From Laguncularia racemosa (lineage: Eukaryota; Streptophyta; Magnoliopsida; Myrtales; Combretaceae): 64,000 bases of DNA. The DNA is taken from the NCBI GenBank assembly GCA_037954665.1, contig JBBMOL010000046.1, forward strand, positions 992,001 to 1,056,000. Reading direction: 5' to 3'. The number at the start of each line of letters is the position of its first letter. Position 1 is the first letter of the stretch. The notes below the pieces were generated by a model. That model worked only from the letters and a program-made list of their open reading frames with translations. It was not told the DNA's origin and made no database searches. Made by a program: the position numbers and the translations under genes. Positions 9,994 through 22,529 of this stretch are shown here, one piece after another.

Positions 9994-10385
9994 ACACAGC
10001 TCATGGACGGACACCGACTGATTCTTCTTCCCTTCTTTCTATAGGGTCCTTTTACACCACCTACTCTCTCTTTCTCTCTTCGGAGACCATAAGACAGCAG
10101 TCAATACCAAGCAAAAAAAAAAAGATCATCCCCATCCCAATTGAGCGCACCGGCACGACCAGTGTTGCAGTTTGGATTGCCCAAGTCCACCTTGTTACAG
10201 TGTTACTACTATCCCAATCTGATCTTTTTTCTGGGTTTTTTTTTTTATCTTCATGTCTGTCTAGAGAAGAAGAATAGTTGGGATTAAGTATCAGTCAGAT
10301 AGAAGCATACCAAAATGGTGGTGGTTCCGGTTTGAATTGTAGAAAAGCATCACGAGATAGATAGATTCATTCAAGGAGGCCCTAC

Positions 10386-11690
10386 ATGGAGGTGATGGAT
10401 CGCAATCAACATCAATCTCAAACCACCAACAGTAACAACAATCAAAATAGTACATCTTCCGACCACCTCCATAAACAGCAGCAACAGCAACAAGAGGCTT
10501 CTCTTCAACCAGTGCCTCTGCAAAGCGGTCAGCCAACCGAGCAACACACCCCATTCATGGCCCCCATCTCCATACAATCCACCAAACCATCATCATCCTC
10601 ATCCACTTCCACGTCAATTACTCCCACAACCACCACCACTACTAAACTCGCAAAGCGGCCCACCAAGGATCGACACACCAAAGTTGATGGCCGCGGCCGA
10701 CGCATCCGCATGCCCGCCATCTGTGCTGCCAGGGTCTTTCAATTAACTCGGGAATTGGGTCACAAGTCAGATGGCGAGACCATCGAGTGGCTCCTCCAAC
10801 AGGCGGAGCCCGCCATCATCGCCGCCACAGGCACCGGCACCATCCCCGCCAATTTCTCAACCCTCAATGTTTCCATTCGCAGCAGCGGCTCCACCGTCTC
10901 CGCACCCGCCTCGAAATCCGCACCCCTCTCCTTCCACAGTGGCCTCACCCTTTACGGCGACGGCACCTCTGACGCAGGACGTAGACTCCTCGCTGGAGGC
11001 GCCGGGAGCACGCTTGGATTCCACCACCAGCTCTACCCTCAAGTCATGAGTTCGGATCCCGGCCCCGCCAACACGGACAACCCCGCTGACAATTATCTCA
11101 CTAAGACGTTTAGGGAAGACCTCTTCAAGGACTCCTCCACCGATACGACGGGTGGAGCGACTTCTCCCGCTGGTAAAGCCGGTCGAACAGGAATTCAAGA
11201 GCAAGAAGCCGGTCCGGCTCGGCCGTCTGGGGTTCTACCCGGTACAGCCATGTGGGCTGTTGCTCCGGCCACGACGAACGGCGGAAACGCGTTTTGGATG
11301 CTCCCTGTAGGGAGTGGATCAGCTTCGGCGGCGAATCCAGGGGGAGCGATGCACGAGCCGGCGCAGATGTGGACCTTTCCGGCGGCTGCGGGTGGGGGGT
11401 CAATGCAGAGAGTGAATCTCCCGGGTGGGGGACGTTTGACCCCGGTCCAGCTGAGTTCAATGATACTGCAACAGCCTATGGGGTCACACTCACACTCACA
11501 GCAGCTGGGATTGAATGTTTCGGAGGGAAATTTGGGAATTATGGGTGGCTATAACAGTAATAATAGTAGTAGTAGTGGTAGCAGGATTAATTTGGGCATG
11601 AATTTGACAGAACAACAACATAAACAAAATCAAGGTCAAAGCAGTGATGGTGAAGAAGATAACCATAACCATAACCATGGAGATTCATGA
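10386..11690 (+). CDS. Class I TCP transcription factor (TCP8/TCP14/TCP22-23 group)
   Basis: The 434-residue protein is encoded by one uninterrupted exon, usual for class I TCPs. The TCP domain spans about residues 91-150: a basic region KDRHTKVDGRGRRIRMPAIC that contacts DNA, helix I (AARVFQLTRELG), a loop, and helix II (ETIEWLLQQAEPAII), followed by TGTGTIPANFSTLNVS, the extension typical of the TCP8/14/15/22/23 group. The shorter class I basic region distinguishes it from CYC/TB1 and CIN types, and no R domain is seen. The N-terminus has a six-Gln run and Ser/Thr-rich stretches; the C-terminus is Gly/Ser-rich with MWAVAP and NAFWMLPVG blocks and ends Asn/His-rich. It would act in the nucleus on GGNCCCAC-type promoters controlling growth and cell proliferation. 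The first ATG is used; a second in-frame Met at codon 4 could also serve. The exact paralogue cannot be fixed without alignment. Confidence 0.95.
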   Translation: MEVMDRNQHQSQTTNSNNNQNSTSSDHLHKQQQQQQEASLQPVPLQSGQPTEQHTPFMAPISIQSTKPSSSSSTSTSITPTTTTTTKLAKRPTKDRHTKVDGRGRRIRMPAICAARVFQLTRELGHKSDGETIEWLLQQAEPAIIAATGTGTIPANFSTLNVSIRSSGSTVSAPASKSAPLSFHSGLTLYGDGTSDAGRRLLAGGAGSTLGFHHQLYPQVMSSDPGPANTDNPADNYLTKTFREDLFKDSSTDTTGGATSPAGKAGRTGIQEQEAGPARPSGVLPGTAMWAVAPATTNGGNAFWMLPVGSGSASAANPGGAMHEPAQMWTFPAAAGGGSMQRVNLPGGGRLTPVQLSSMILQQPMGSHSHSQQLGLNVSEGNLGIMGGYNSNNSSSSGSRINLGMNLTEQQHKQNQGQSSDGEEDNHNHNHGDS

Positions 11691-12032
11691 CCTTAGTAAA
11701 TTCCTATGTATCTATTTACTTACCTTTCGATTTGTTTTTTTTTTAATTATTATTATTATTTTTTAAAAAGGAGTAATCTCTTCTTGTTGATCTCACTGTA
11801 TGTGCAAATTGTAGATCTTGTGGTATCAAATTGTTGTTTGTTGATCTTTTAGATTTCTTCTTCTTCTTCCCACAGGTGAGATTTATTTGTTGTCTGTTTG
11901 TTTGAGAATGATTATTCTGCAATCATATTTTAGTAAGAGGACATCGATCATCACTTCTTTCTTACTCTTTTCTCTTCTCAAGCTGATTTCGACCTGTTAT
12001 CTGTTATTTACTATTGTTATGTATATGGAAAG

Positions 12033-12069
<37 letters not shown>

Positions 12070-12639
12070 ATCATAGTGTATTGAATGATAATTTATTTAT
12101 ATATAAACTGAGGAAGCTACTACGGACAGATATTCGATGCGAAAGTTTATACTTATATAATAATATATGTAATGAATGTAGTAGCCAGTTGGCTTTGGAA
12201 ATGACAGCAATAAATTGGAATGATTATCCCTTATCAGGTAGATAAGATTTAATTAAATAAATAAGAATATGACAGAGATCTGTCACTTTTTTTTTTGGTT
12301 TCCACCTTCTATCTGTTTCTCAAGCTCGCTTTTTATTTATTTATTTATTTTTAAAAAGGAAACTTAAAAATAAAAGTTAGTTACCGACCATAGGATACTA
12401 TTATTGGTTTTCCTACTATATATATATGTGTGTGTATACTCTGGTGTCACCGATTTGGTTGTCCCACTTTTGAATAATTTTATTTAGTAAAAAGAAAAGA
12501 AAAGAAAATATAGAGAGAGAGTGGGCATTGGGCATTATAGAACTAAACAATGGGCGGGACAGCATGCCATTTTATTTTCCGCTAGTTTTGGACAAATGAC
12601 GTTCCTACAGCTACAGTGTACATGATCCATCCCGAATGC
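11691..12639. other. 3' flank of the TCP gene
   Basis: AT-rich sequence presumed to include the 3' UTR. It holds a TA dinucleotide run at about 12037-12064 and other short A/T runs. No second gene seen. Confidence 0.5.
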
Positions 12640-13330
12640 TCTGCCGGGTTGAGTTGGAGTAGTTGAACCTGTCGCATTCACACGAACGGATTTCGTCTCA
12701 CTCTATCAACCCCAAACAGCCACGAGAAGGACCATACTAGTGAGTAATTCTTCCAAGGATTAACCTTCTCAACAATTCCATACCCAAACCCTAAAAAATT
12801 AACTAAGCTTCATGCCACTTGCTATTTCCACCTACCACAATTGACATCAGTCAACCCCTAAATTAGCCTTAGTACTTACACAATTGCTCTTGAAACCTTA
12901 TTGTTATTCAAGCTCCAAAAGCTCAAATGTACTTGAATTAGCTTGTAGAAGTAAAAACACTTAGTCTCCATAGAAGCTTCTTGCGAAGGCATGGTGAGAG
13001 AGAGAGAAGACGAGATGGAAAGAGAGGGAAATGGAATTATCTAGATTTTTCTAACTCCAATCACATGCTTAAAATGAGTTTGAATTCAAATTAACTCTAA
13101 ACTACTCATTTACCCTTCCTTGCTTAATTAAACATGAGGGTAATTATGTAATCCATCTTAGTAAATATCTAGGTTGATCCAGTTACTAGTTTACCCTTGC
13201 CTCTAGTTATGCATCAAAGGTCAAATTTGTAACTTGATTCCAAGCGTGTAGTTTGATCCCAAATTTAACTCTAGTTAATTCCTCGTTGACTTTAATTAGC
13301 CTTTAAATTTCATTTTATGAAACTACCAAC
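12640..13330 (-). repeat. LTR-like fragment, same family as 56.7-57.3 kb
   Basis: Reverse-complemented, the part around 13070-13220 follows the order of 56790-56990 closely: CTAGATATTTA, GATG.ATTA, CCTCATG.TTAATTA, AAGGAAGG.TAA, GTTAATTT.AATT. The block continues through a C/T-rich segment with the look of a transcript start region. No coding sequence accompanies it. The outer edges are not defined. Confidence 0.5.
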
Positions 13331-15950
13331 TTTGAAATATTTCAACTTCTTCCACAAAATCTAGAAAATATGAATTCAAAATTTGAAAAAAAAAAATATC
13401 TACATACAAAACCTCTTTATCTCGTGATCTTCTTTGATAAAATATCTCCCGGTTGTTATCCTTAATCCTTGAAATTCTAGCTAACCTTATCTCATGGTAT
13501 CTTAGTTATTTAAACTTGATGCAATCTCCAATGGATCTTTGAATCTTAGCTATATCTTTCAAGAATCATCCAATTTGTTTTTGAAATTTGAAATACTATC
13601 ACGATAAGTCTTGAATATCTTCTCATAGTATGAAAATAACTCCAAATGATTGAATAAGCTTATGAACAAATATCCTTCTTTTTCAGAAAATAGCATTCAT
13701 CATATCTACCAAACTTTCTTGAAATTGATATAATTATTTTAGTGGAACTTAGTTAAATGCATTATCTAAATATATTCAACTAGTGGCGCTAAGCTTGACC
13801 TACAAAAGGACAATGATTCCAATATGTGCCACTACTTGTTCAAATTCTAATAAGTCAAGGTGACCTTCTATATTTTCAAATAAGTCTTCTAAATTCTCAA
13901 TCTTCTTTGTTAAACCTCTTGAAGCTTCTCTGTTTTTGTTATAAGCATCTAGGTAGGCATGAGCTTTGTGTGACATGAGATGACCTTCTAACTTTCAATT
14001 AAGACCTTCTAAGTTTAATGCTTTTCTTGAAAAGTATACCAATCACCTTTTAAGTTTCTGATCAAACCTTCGATGTTTTCTGTTATTCGTTTCTTATATA
14101 CCTTCTATGTGACCTTTCATATTTTCTAATCACACTTAAAAATCAAGTTAGCAAGAAACTTGCAATTTGTTATCTTCAAAAGACATGAGTGAACTTAATA
14201 GGGTTTCGTTGCTTGTATTTACATATTTGTCCTCATCTTGGTGGCTCTGATAAGATGTAGAAGTGTGCTACTTTCGGTGATCGACATGAAGTGGTGACCA
14301 GATCTAGACATGCTATTGGTATTTCTCAATATCAATTCCATGTTGGTGAGTCGATTACTCTTGAGCAATAATTGTGAGTGAATGTTCTTGCCCACTTACT
14401 CATGTACACAATCTTACATTATATTCCATGTTATAATAACCTAATCGTAATTATGTGATATTAATGTTTATTCTATTACATGGATTTAGTTATTTGTTTC
14501 TCAGGGATTTTTTTTTTTTATGGGGAAAATTCCGAAATTCACCCTTGCATCTTTCCTCAAATTCTACCAGAAAATTATCTCATAAATGCAAATTTTTTAA
14601 TACAACATGGGAAAGGAGGTGTAGGACAAATATGTTGTGTGCCTTTGGGTCGCGCAAGAATGTAGAATTCTTCTTTTAATGTTGAGCAATTTTTAATTTG
14701 TCATTATTTTCCTTTGGCTTATTTCTTGGGGACTGAAAATGAGAACCAATAATCATGATCAAAGTATGGCCTCATGTAAGGTGTTAACCAATGTGCAATC
14801 TCAAAACAATTATAAGATTGTTGTCTAGTAAGCACTAAAGTCCTCTACCAAAGTGATTGGTTGAGCTTGAGACACTGCTTGCTAAAAACCAAATTGTCGA
14901 TGGCGAATTCACCATGACCATTTTTCTTAGAAAACAACCTGGATAATCCTTGGTGTCAAAGTATTAAAGGCAAGCACCACTTAACTCACCATAAGAGGAA
15001 TCCACATTTGCATTAGGCATGCTTTCATAAAAATCCACCAAGTTTACCAAATCTTTCAATCTGGAAGCATAGCACCTACTGCATTTCTTATCTTTTTTAA
15101 CATAACATAAGGTTTGAATGTAACTTCACCCTCATTTTCAATATGCTGAAGAAGTATTTGGGCCTCCTACCTATCCATACCTAGGCTTTAGGTTGTAAGG
15201 TAAGGGTATAGATTCGTCTTAACCACTAGGCAAAGGAAAATGCTTTCACAAGTGCTTGTAGAAAAAAAGAGCTGACAGGAAGGCCAAGACAACATAAGAG
15301 ATAGTGATGTATTGCAATCCCAAACGTTGGATTAGATGCACCATAACATAAATTTATACACGTAAAAGGGCGCTAATACAAAATATTTTTCTTGAACTAT
15401 ACGGATAGCTAGCAAGAACAACAGTAGTGAATTCACTTTGTCTAGTCCATTGGGAAATACATGTATGGATAGCCACAGTGTAAACAATTTCTCAAGCTCA
15501 TGCTTGTAACACTACAATTTATACGTAATCATTAACAAGCACGAGAGGGACACAATACTTGCTCACAGTCACAACATTATCTTAGACCTATAGTGCCACT
15601 CTATTTTAAGCCCTAGAAAAAATGCCTAATACGTGAGGAAAATGTAGACTCCTTTCCATGTCCTCTAATAGCTTTTCTTTGCAACCAATAAGATGGTTAG
15701 AAGATGTCATTCACTATGCGAGACTTGAGCAGTATTGTGTTTGATATCCAAAATCAATGCAATCTCAAAAGTCCAAAGAAAAAAAAAATCCTTAAAAGAG
15801 TAGGAGCCTTAACCTCAAGAGGGAAGTCTAATCGTGAAGTTGTCAAAAAGACACGGTATACCCCTACTTTCTTCAGAATGCCGCATATTTAGAGCTCCTA
15901 TAGCCAAGAATTCCATCTCTTGGAAATGCAAACTTACGCCACGGTTTACA
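13331..15950. other. Unassigned AT-rich DNA
   Basis: No supported gene. A possible decayed coding scrap lies at about 14885-15125 on the minus strand and is listed separately. Confidence 0.5.
14885..15125 (-). pseudogene. Possible decayed coding scrap, family not recognised
   Basis: One minus frame reads DLVNLVDFYESMPNANVDSS, then GELSGACL, a stop, and YFDTKDYPGCFLRKMVMVNS. The composition looks protein-like and the surrounding sequence is less AT-rich than its neighbours. I do not recognise the family, and the frame is not open beyond this, so it may be chance. Confidence 0.2.
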
Positions 15951-16660
15951 TCACCATAATAATAATTATATTACAATCCTATTCTATACGAAATAAGAAT
16001 TATAATGATTACTGCAAATGGAGTACGAAATAAACATTCAGTATTGAATCTCAATTACTTAAAATGCTGAATCCCGATTCCTTCCTAAAAGCACTGAATC
16101 CCAATTCCACCAGCTGTAACTATTTTTTTTCCCAATTTATCGTTACTGCAGACAGAGACCAAATCGAATCGGAGCTGCTTCGTCCGTCCATCGTTCGTCG
16201 TCCGTTCGTCGTCCGCTCATCGTTCGTCCGTTCGTCTTCCGTCGTCTGTTCAGCCGTTTGCCATCCATTCGTCGTTCATTATCCATTTGTCCTTTGTCGT
16301 CTGTTCATCGTTCGTCGTCCACGAAGGTCTGTTCGTCGCTCATCGTCTATTCGTCCGTTCGGCATTCGTTCTCCACGTACCCACTGTACCCACGCCAGTG
16401 CAGTTTGTAGTTCATTTGGGAGATGCAATCCAATTTGCGTTGTGTGGCTTTTCATTCTTCGGAATGGTATTTTCATTAATCCTGTTATTACTTCACCTTT
16501 ATTCTTTCTTTTATTTTCTCAAGTAAATAATATAATTTTAATTTTATTATATCTAAGTAAACATCATCATACTAATTCACTACCTATTTTATTCCTCAAT
16601 AATAGCTATTTCATTACAAGTCTATTTTATTCAGTAAAGTAAACAGGTCATTAATGTTTT
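15951..16660 (+). repeat. Repeat-like block with a degenerate CGTTCGTC-rich core
   Basis: The core at about 16175-16350 is built from variants of CGTCCGTTCGTC and CATCGTTCGTCG in an otherwise AT-rich setting, with no constant period. A 192-codon frame across it is rich in RRPFVV/RSSFVR-type repeats, as expected for simple-sequence translation rather than a gene. The flanks hold small direct repeats (GCTGAATCCCGATTCC / CACTGAATCCCAATTCC at 16067-16110). Confidence 0.55.
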
Positions 16661-17880
16661 AAGAAGAGAATAACTCTTTCGTGTTAGTCATGACAAAAGC
16701 ACAATGCTAAGTCCTCTTTGATAGTTGTGTCTTGGCATTTACACAATGCTTAGATTTCAAAAAGTAATAAACACCTCTAATAGGTTGCAAGGCATAAAGT
16801 TGTATACTCATTGTCTTGTGTTGGAATAGGTCTTCAAATAAAGGGTATGTCATCCATCCATTTACTATGGAGAAATGGAACATGGAGTGGGTGTTCAGTG
16901 CAATGCACTTCGGGAGCACAAGTATGCTTGTTTTCACTAAACAATGAAAATAAATAATAGTACATCATCAACGGTCTATAACAATCACATAGGCATGGAT
17001 GTCAGAATTAGAATCAACAATTATGAAATATGTGTATATGGTGCAATGCCATGAAGTAGAGAAATTTATTATCCAAATGGTACTTGATTAGGATTAGGCA
17101 ATGCCTTCTTTGGTAGGACTCTTCAAAAACCAATGGATGGAATAGAGACAAACCAAGATAACTTGTCTCAAATATTAATCTCCTCTAGCTTAAGGTCAAA
17201 AGCATCGCTTCTCCTTGAAAAGACCTTATTGTTGATAAGCTTGAAGAGAAAATCCTTGAAAACACTGCTACTTCTGTAACACAGGACTCATAACATAATT
17301 GTTCTTCTTATGTGAATATGTAAACCGAATTTCTTACTAGAAGCATCTATTACGTAGGCACTTATATTGGTATAGCCTTGAGATATAGATTCAAAAGCTA
17401 CCTTTATGAAAACATGACTCCTAACAATAATTATGAAATACCATTGATGATAAAAGAAATTAAAGTTTCCAAATTAAGATTGTGAAAAGTATAATAGTGA
17501 CAACAAGGATTGATACCTACATCACCACTAAAGATAACAATAACTCCAAGTTGGTTGTAGTTGTTGGTTTATGGAAGAAGAAAAAAGATGGCAATTTGGA
17601 ATAGGAAGCCATTTGCAAAACCCGATAAATAAAAAAATAAAAAATAATTTTACAAAGGAGGATAATATAGTAATTTGAATAATTAAAGAGGAGCAATAGT
17701 GGAAGTATAAAAAGACTTGAACCCAACATATGTATAACCATTGTCCCTCTCTCTTTCTTTCTTTTCCCTCTCTTCCCTCATGTTGGTTTTCTAAAATAGT
17801 TTCTACATACATTCTCCTACAACCTAACACCAAATCACAAGGTAAATCCATAGAACATTCCATCTTTTTCTCTTTTTTGT
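16661..17880. other. Unassigned AT-rich DNA
   Basis: No convincing coding frame, RNA gene or terminal repeat seen. Confidence 0.45.
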
Positions 17881-19460
17881 ACATCTGATCTTTAGTAACG
17901 TGAGTTTAGGGGTTGTTAGGTTGGTTCACACATAAGTTTCTAATGAGTGAAGAAACACATATCATCATGAAGTTTTGTTCTAGTAAGTTATGATTAACTT
18001 AATAAAAACAATAGTTTGTGAATTTAGATAATTAGTGTACATCTTTTTGGAAAAGAAAATTTTGAAATTTGAATAAAAAAGTGGAATTTGGAGGTTCATG
18101 GGCAAGATCGTAGCCATAACCCATAAAGCATATGAGCACGTGATATAAGAAGGATATCAAATGTGAATGAAGGATTTAGAATCGATAGGTTCACGGGCAA
18201 TATCATACTTTGTGATCTTGGCCATGAACCTGCCTGTGAGGTTCATCATGTTTTCCAAAGAGGTTCACAAGCAAGATTATGCTATGATCTTGATCATGAT
18301 CTTCATAAATCATGTAAATGTGTTCTTTTGCTTCTTTTTTCCTTTTGTTTAACACTTATAATGATTAAATAGATCGAAGTAGCTTAGTTTATATTAATGA
18401 AAGTCTTAAATATGTATTATTTACAATATTATCAGGTTTAGAGTTAAGGTTTAAGATTGTGTGAAAGTCTGGACTACAAGTACGGATCTACTCTATGTGT
18501 TACTTATGCTTGCTAGACTTAAGGGTTAAATGAACTTAATATCTATTTAGCTATTAATTGTTTGTTGATTGTGAGTATCTTAGTCTAAGGACCCCTAGTG
18601 GTAAAAACTTAAAAGGCATCCTAATGATCTCTGTGTGATGTTGTCCCTAGTAAAGTCATACATTAAAATGATCTGGATAAATTTTAAGATGACTCATGGG
18701 TGTTAGGATCAAGAGTGGTTATTCTTAACACCATAATATTGGGACCAATGGTGGCGGTATCTTGAAAGTATCACTTATGTATATGTATGGTTTAACAATA
18801 CTTATGCAAGGTCATGAGTATATTTGTGTGTGATTAACTAACTTAATTAAAGATAATAATTTGTTGTGATTTTGTATATGCTATTGCATCTAATGCATGT
18901 GATTGCTATGAGTATGTGGTATGCACATATGGGTGTGGGTAACTCGTACTAAACATTAGCTTACCTTGTTGTAGGACTCTTTTTCAATTGTAGGTGCAGT
19001 TACAATTACAGATGATAAAGTGAGTTATGGGTTTATTGACTATGAGTATAGATAAAGAGACATTGATGTGGAGTGCTTATACTATTATGATGATTAGTAG
19101 TTAGTTTGAGGAGACTATATCTCACCGGTTGATGTTTTATCTATATATTACTTGGAGATGAGACTCACGTAGTATATAGGTTATTTTGTTATGATAATAC
19201 CAAATGTTGATGGAACCATTTGAGACTCCTGTTATAATGTTATTCAGTTTACCATGTATGTTCTTCAGATGTTACAGTTTAGAGTGGACAATAGCATACC
19301 ACTCAAGTAGGTGTAGACAATAGATATTTGTTATTTGACTTGAAGTTTCTCTTGGTATTTGTAGAAATTAGACAAGTTAGTAGCCTTTACATATCATATT
19401 TGAATAGTAACACGTGACGAGTTATACACATTTTGGGTTTTGGGGGTATTAAACTATTAT
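17881..19460 (+). repeat. Old LTR-like fragment related to the 58.5-60.3 kb block
   Basis: The ordered landmarks at 18890-19010 (GCATGTGAT, TATGCACATATGGGTGTGGG, CTCGTACT, TTAGCTTACC, then GTAGG) match 59840-59945 (GCATGTGAT, GTCATGCGCTTGTGGGTGTGG, CTCACGTACTGAG, GGCTTACC, GTAGG). Near the end both have a (T)GACACGTGGCGGG / AACACGTGACGAG segment and a TTTTGGG-rich stretch. At 18090-18275 it holds a ladder of GGTTCACGGGCAAGAT-like units that may parallel the palindrome ladder of the other copy. No coding sequence. Left edge uncertain. Confidence 0.5.
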
Positions 19461-19469
19461 TATAATATA

Positions 19470-20262
19470 AGTGATTAGTTACAGTCCATGTGTTATGTCA
19501 TCTCTACCATGATTCAAAAAGAGAAAAGTTGATGGGAATCTACCTTGCATCTCGATAATCAGGAAACCTGATTTGGATGATGATCTAAATTGCTCACATG
19601 TATCCATTTCCTTATCTAATAATGTTTGAATTATATTATAGCGGGTATAGTGATCAGTCTTTATAGGATGCCAAATAATCTACACTATTGATCAAATTAG
19701 GAACTTCATCAGACTTACATCTAATGGCCGTGATGAATTCAATTGACTTGAAGAACCAACTATTTAAAGACCATCTTTGTATTTGTTATTTTATCTTTGA
19801 ACCGGTCACTTTGTAATCATTTTTGGGACATTTTTAATTTAATTGTATTTGTTTGAACTAGGGCTGGCCACATTAGTGGCATAGGTGTAAATCTTAGACT
19901 TTTTAACTTTAATTGGAGCAAGTATAAATACTTGCTAAGTAGGGTTTGTAAGGGACTTTTGATCATTGCATAGTACTACCTATTTTTCACGTGAAAGCTA
20001 GGGTTCATTCTCTAATTTCATAAGGTTCTTATCAACTCCTTCAAGGGTTGTGGCGAGTGGAGGCTTAAGGATTTGAAAGTAACATCAAATCCTTTAAGGT
20101 GATTCCAATTTCATGCTAGTGTGTCATAACTAGTGCGAGTTGGATTATTCTTGTTTAAGTCTTATTTACATGCCATTTTAGGGTTCTATCTCAATCCTTG
20201 GATTCATGCCATTGTAGTGGAATTAGATCCTAAAGTGTGTTGTTAATTGTGCTTTTGATCCG
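19470..20262 (+). repeat. LTR-like fragment (family Y), left part, split by the Ogre-type insertion
   Basis: The stretch 19745-20100 matches 62610-62940 in order: CTTGAAGA, AAAGACCAT, TTGGGACA, TTTTATTT-type run, a promoter-like AGTATAAATACTTGCT, TTTCACGTG, TAGGGTTCAT, CTTATCAA and TTGTGGC.AGTG. It continues after the nested element at 34925. The target duplication ATCCG at 20258-20262 marks the break. Confidence 0.55.
20258..20262 (+). repeat. Left target site duplication of the Ogre-type element
   Basis: ATCCG directly precedes the LTR edge TGTCGAGTC and is repeated exactly at 34920-34924 after the other LTR. Confidence 0.9.
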
Positions 20263-22386
20263 TGTCGAGTCTAATTTTTGAATTCCCATTCCTAATCCGA
20301 TCTAAACTAAACCCTATGCTCATTTAATCTAGATCCTCGACTTGAGTTAGGAATTTGGTTTGATTTTTGGAGTCGCCACCCAACTGTTGTTGGGAAAAAG
20401 TGAATTAAGACTAAAGGAGCGGATTAGTCTTAATTTGGACTACTAGTCGTCGTTATTTCCTCTTCTCGTTTTTGTGAGAAGAGAAAAAGGGAAAACCAGA
20501 GTTTCTAAGTCCGGAGGCTAACCTATTAAAACCTATACGGTTACCACCTAATCTCCTAAAACTGTTCATCTTTAGAAATATGTTTCATTGTGTTTCTGTT
20601 AATTTTTGTTATGTCTTTGAATTTATTTCAGAAAAAGGATTTTTCATTTATTTTATGGGTTGACCCGAATGGGTGCCTACGTACCTGCTACTCAGGATCA
20701 AACAAGCCGTAGTTCGCTTTTTTGAAAATCTTTAGTATATGGGTGAATTTTAATTTTGAAATTTCTTTCGATTTATGTTCTTACCGTTTTGGGGATTTTT
20801 TCTAAAAAAAACTCTAAGCCTAAGCTTGATTTCATTTTGAAAATGATTTTTGTGTGGAAAACATCAATTTTGATTTATTTGGTGAAAATGATTTCTCTAA
20901 GTGCTAAAAATTATTTATTTATCTTTTTATGATTTTTTTATGACTTTTTATGATTTTTTATTATTTTTGTGATTTCTGAGAATTTTTTGGGATTTTTGTG
21001 GTTTTTGGGAATTTTTGTTGATTTTCGTGATTTTTGGGGATCTTTGTGATTTTTGTGATTTTTTTGGGAATTTTTGGTTTATTATCTATCCTATTTTGAC
21101 ATCGAAAATTTATGATTATTTTCCTATTTTTTTATTATTTTTCTATATTTTTATTATTATTATTATTATTATTTTATTTATCTATTTATTATTATTTTTC
21201 TACATTATTAAATTCTAGAAAAATCTAATTTCTACATTTTCCTATTTATTAAAAATAACACATAAATATATAAATAAATAAATAAATAACTAAATAACAA
21301 ATAATAAATTAATTAATTAATTCATAATAAATAAATAAACAAAATTAATTAAATAAAAATAAAAAAATCCGGAAAATCCGACTTACCTGGATCCGGGTCG
21401 GTGCGTGGGTCGGGTCAGTCGGGTCGAATCGGGTCGGTCGGATACGGCGGCGGGGTTGGCTCGTTCATGGCGTTCCGGCGGTCTTTTGCGGCGGGTGAAG
21501 TGTCGAATCCTAGCTTCTTGAGGGTGCTGAATCCGATGGTGGTGGCGATTTACTCCCAGAACGTCTCCTTGCGGTGGCTCAACTCCGATCGGCGGTCGCA
21601 ACTTTGGGTTTCCTCCGATCTACACTCTTTTCTCTCTCTCTCACGATTCTGATCTCTTCTTGCTTCCTCATCTCCTCCTCTATTTATAGGCGCTTGAAAA
21701 CGAGCTGGATAAGCTCGGATTTCCTCCGATTGAAGCTGATCGGATTTTCGGTTGAAAAACCAACTCCGATTCGTGCCCATCCAACGATTTGTTGCGATTT
21801 GATTTTAATTAGGTAATGTTTATCTTATCTTTGTTGAAGATCTGTTGGATTTGTGCAAAAAAATCGAATCAAAACGGCCGAAATACGAATTTTTTCCTCG
21901 CCGGCGATCTCGGGCTCGAGGTAGGAGACGATCACGCGCCCGGCGCGTGCGTTTCCTCCAGCCAATCAGATGTCGCCACGTGTCCTGGGCAAATGAGAAA
22001 AATCGCAAAACGCGGAAACTGCTTCCCCCGCGTTTCGAACCCGCGACCTCGCACCCCGCACCGCGCTTTAGCCCATGGTCCGGACCAGCTGAGCTAGCCC
22101 ACTTTCGCGATTTTATTTATTTCGCAAATTACATATATGCAATGCAATTTTTCTATTTTTTTGTATTTTTTGAAATTTCAAAAATTAGTAAAAATTGTTT
22201 ATTATTCATTATTGCTATTTCCGAAATCATTTTTCAAAATTGATGTGTTTTCCTATTTATTTTTATTTTTTGAACATTTTTATTATTTTATGCTAAATTA
22301 GGGAAAAAATGGAAAAATTTGGAAAAGTTGAAAATTGATTATTATTGAAAATTATTGACTCCTAGGGTAAAAATGGGGTGTTTACA
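20263..22386 (-). repeat. 3' LTR of the Ogre-type element (2124 bp)
   Basis: It begins TGTCGAGTC and ends GTTTACA on the plus strand. It matches 32812-34919 throughout; by eye about ten substitutions occur in the first 650 bases plus small indels in A/T runs. It contains a TATA box on the minus strand (21680-21688) and a tRNA-like segment (22032-22096). Confidence 0.95.
22032..22096 (-). other. tRNA-like A-box/B-box pair in the Ogre-type LTR (3' copy)
   Basis: On the minus strand, TAGCTCAGCTGG (22085-22096) fits the polymerase III A box TRGYNNARNNGG, and GGGTTCGAAAC (22032-22042) fits the B box GGTTCGANTCC except near its end. The order and spacing (about 54 bases start to start) suit a tRNA-derived promoter with an enlarged middle. 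The T-arm stem is imperfect, so this is not a functional tRNA gene. The other LTR carries the same pair at 34565-34629. Confidence 0.6.
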
Positions 22387-22399
22387 GCTGCCCCTCTTT
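22387..22399 (-). promoter_or_regulatory. Polypurine tract of the Ogre-type element
   Basis: The minus strand reads AAAGAGGGGCAGC directly before the LTR start TGTAAACACC. The purine run primes plus-strand DNA synthesis in LTR elements, and this exact style of tract is familiar in plant Tat-lineage copies. Confidence 0.8.
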
Positions 22400-22529
22400 G
22401 TGGTAAAGTTTGAAAAACTTAACTACAAAGACAAACAAAAGACGCCATTTTTGACCTATTGAATTAGGTTTTTAGTAGGAAAAATACCCCAAGAGCTGAT
22501 GATCCTACGGTTGAAGATACTCCTAACAA

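Noticed and set aside
9945..10277. 110-codon plus frame just upstream of the TCP gene
   Set aside because: Low-complexity, no known domain, and in the presumed promoter or leader; at most an upstream frame.
10771..11554. Several frames of 60-115 codons overlapping the TCP gene on both strands
   Set aside because: They are by-products of the GC-rich TCP coding sequence; only the 434-codon frame carries the TCP domain.
16064..16642. 192-codon plus frame rich in RRPFVV/RSSFVR
   Set aside because: Translation of the degenerate CGTTCGTC tract, with no domain.
22032..22096. A functional tRNA gene
   Set aside because: A and B boxes are present, but the T-arm and acceptor pairing are imperfect and no clear anticodon arm was found.
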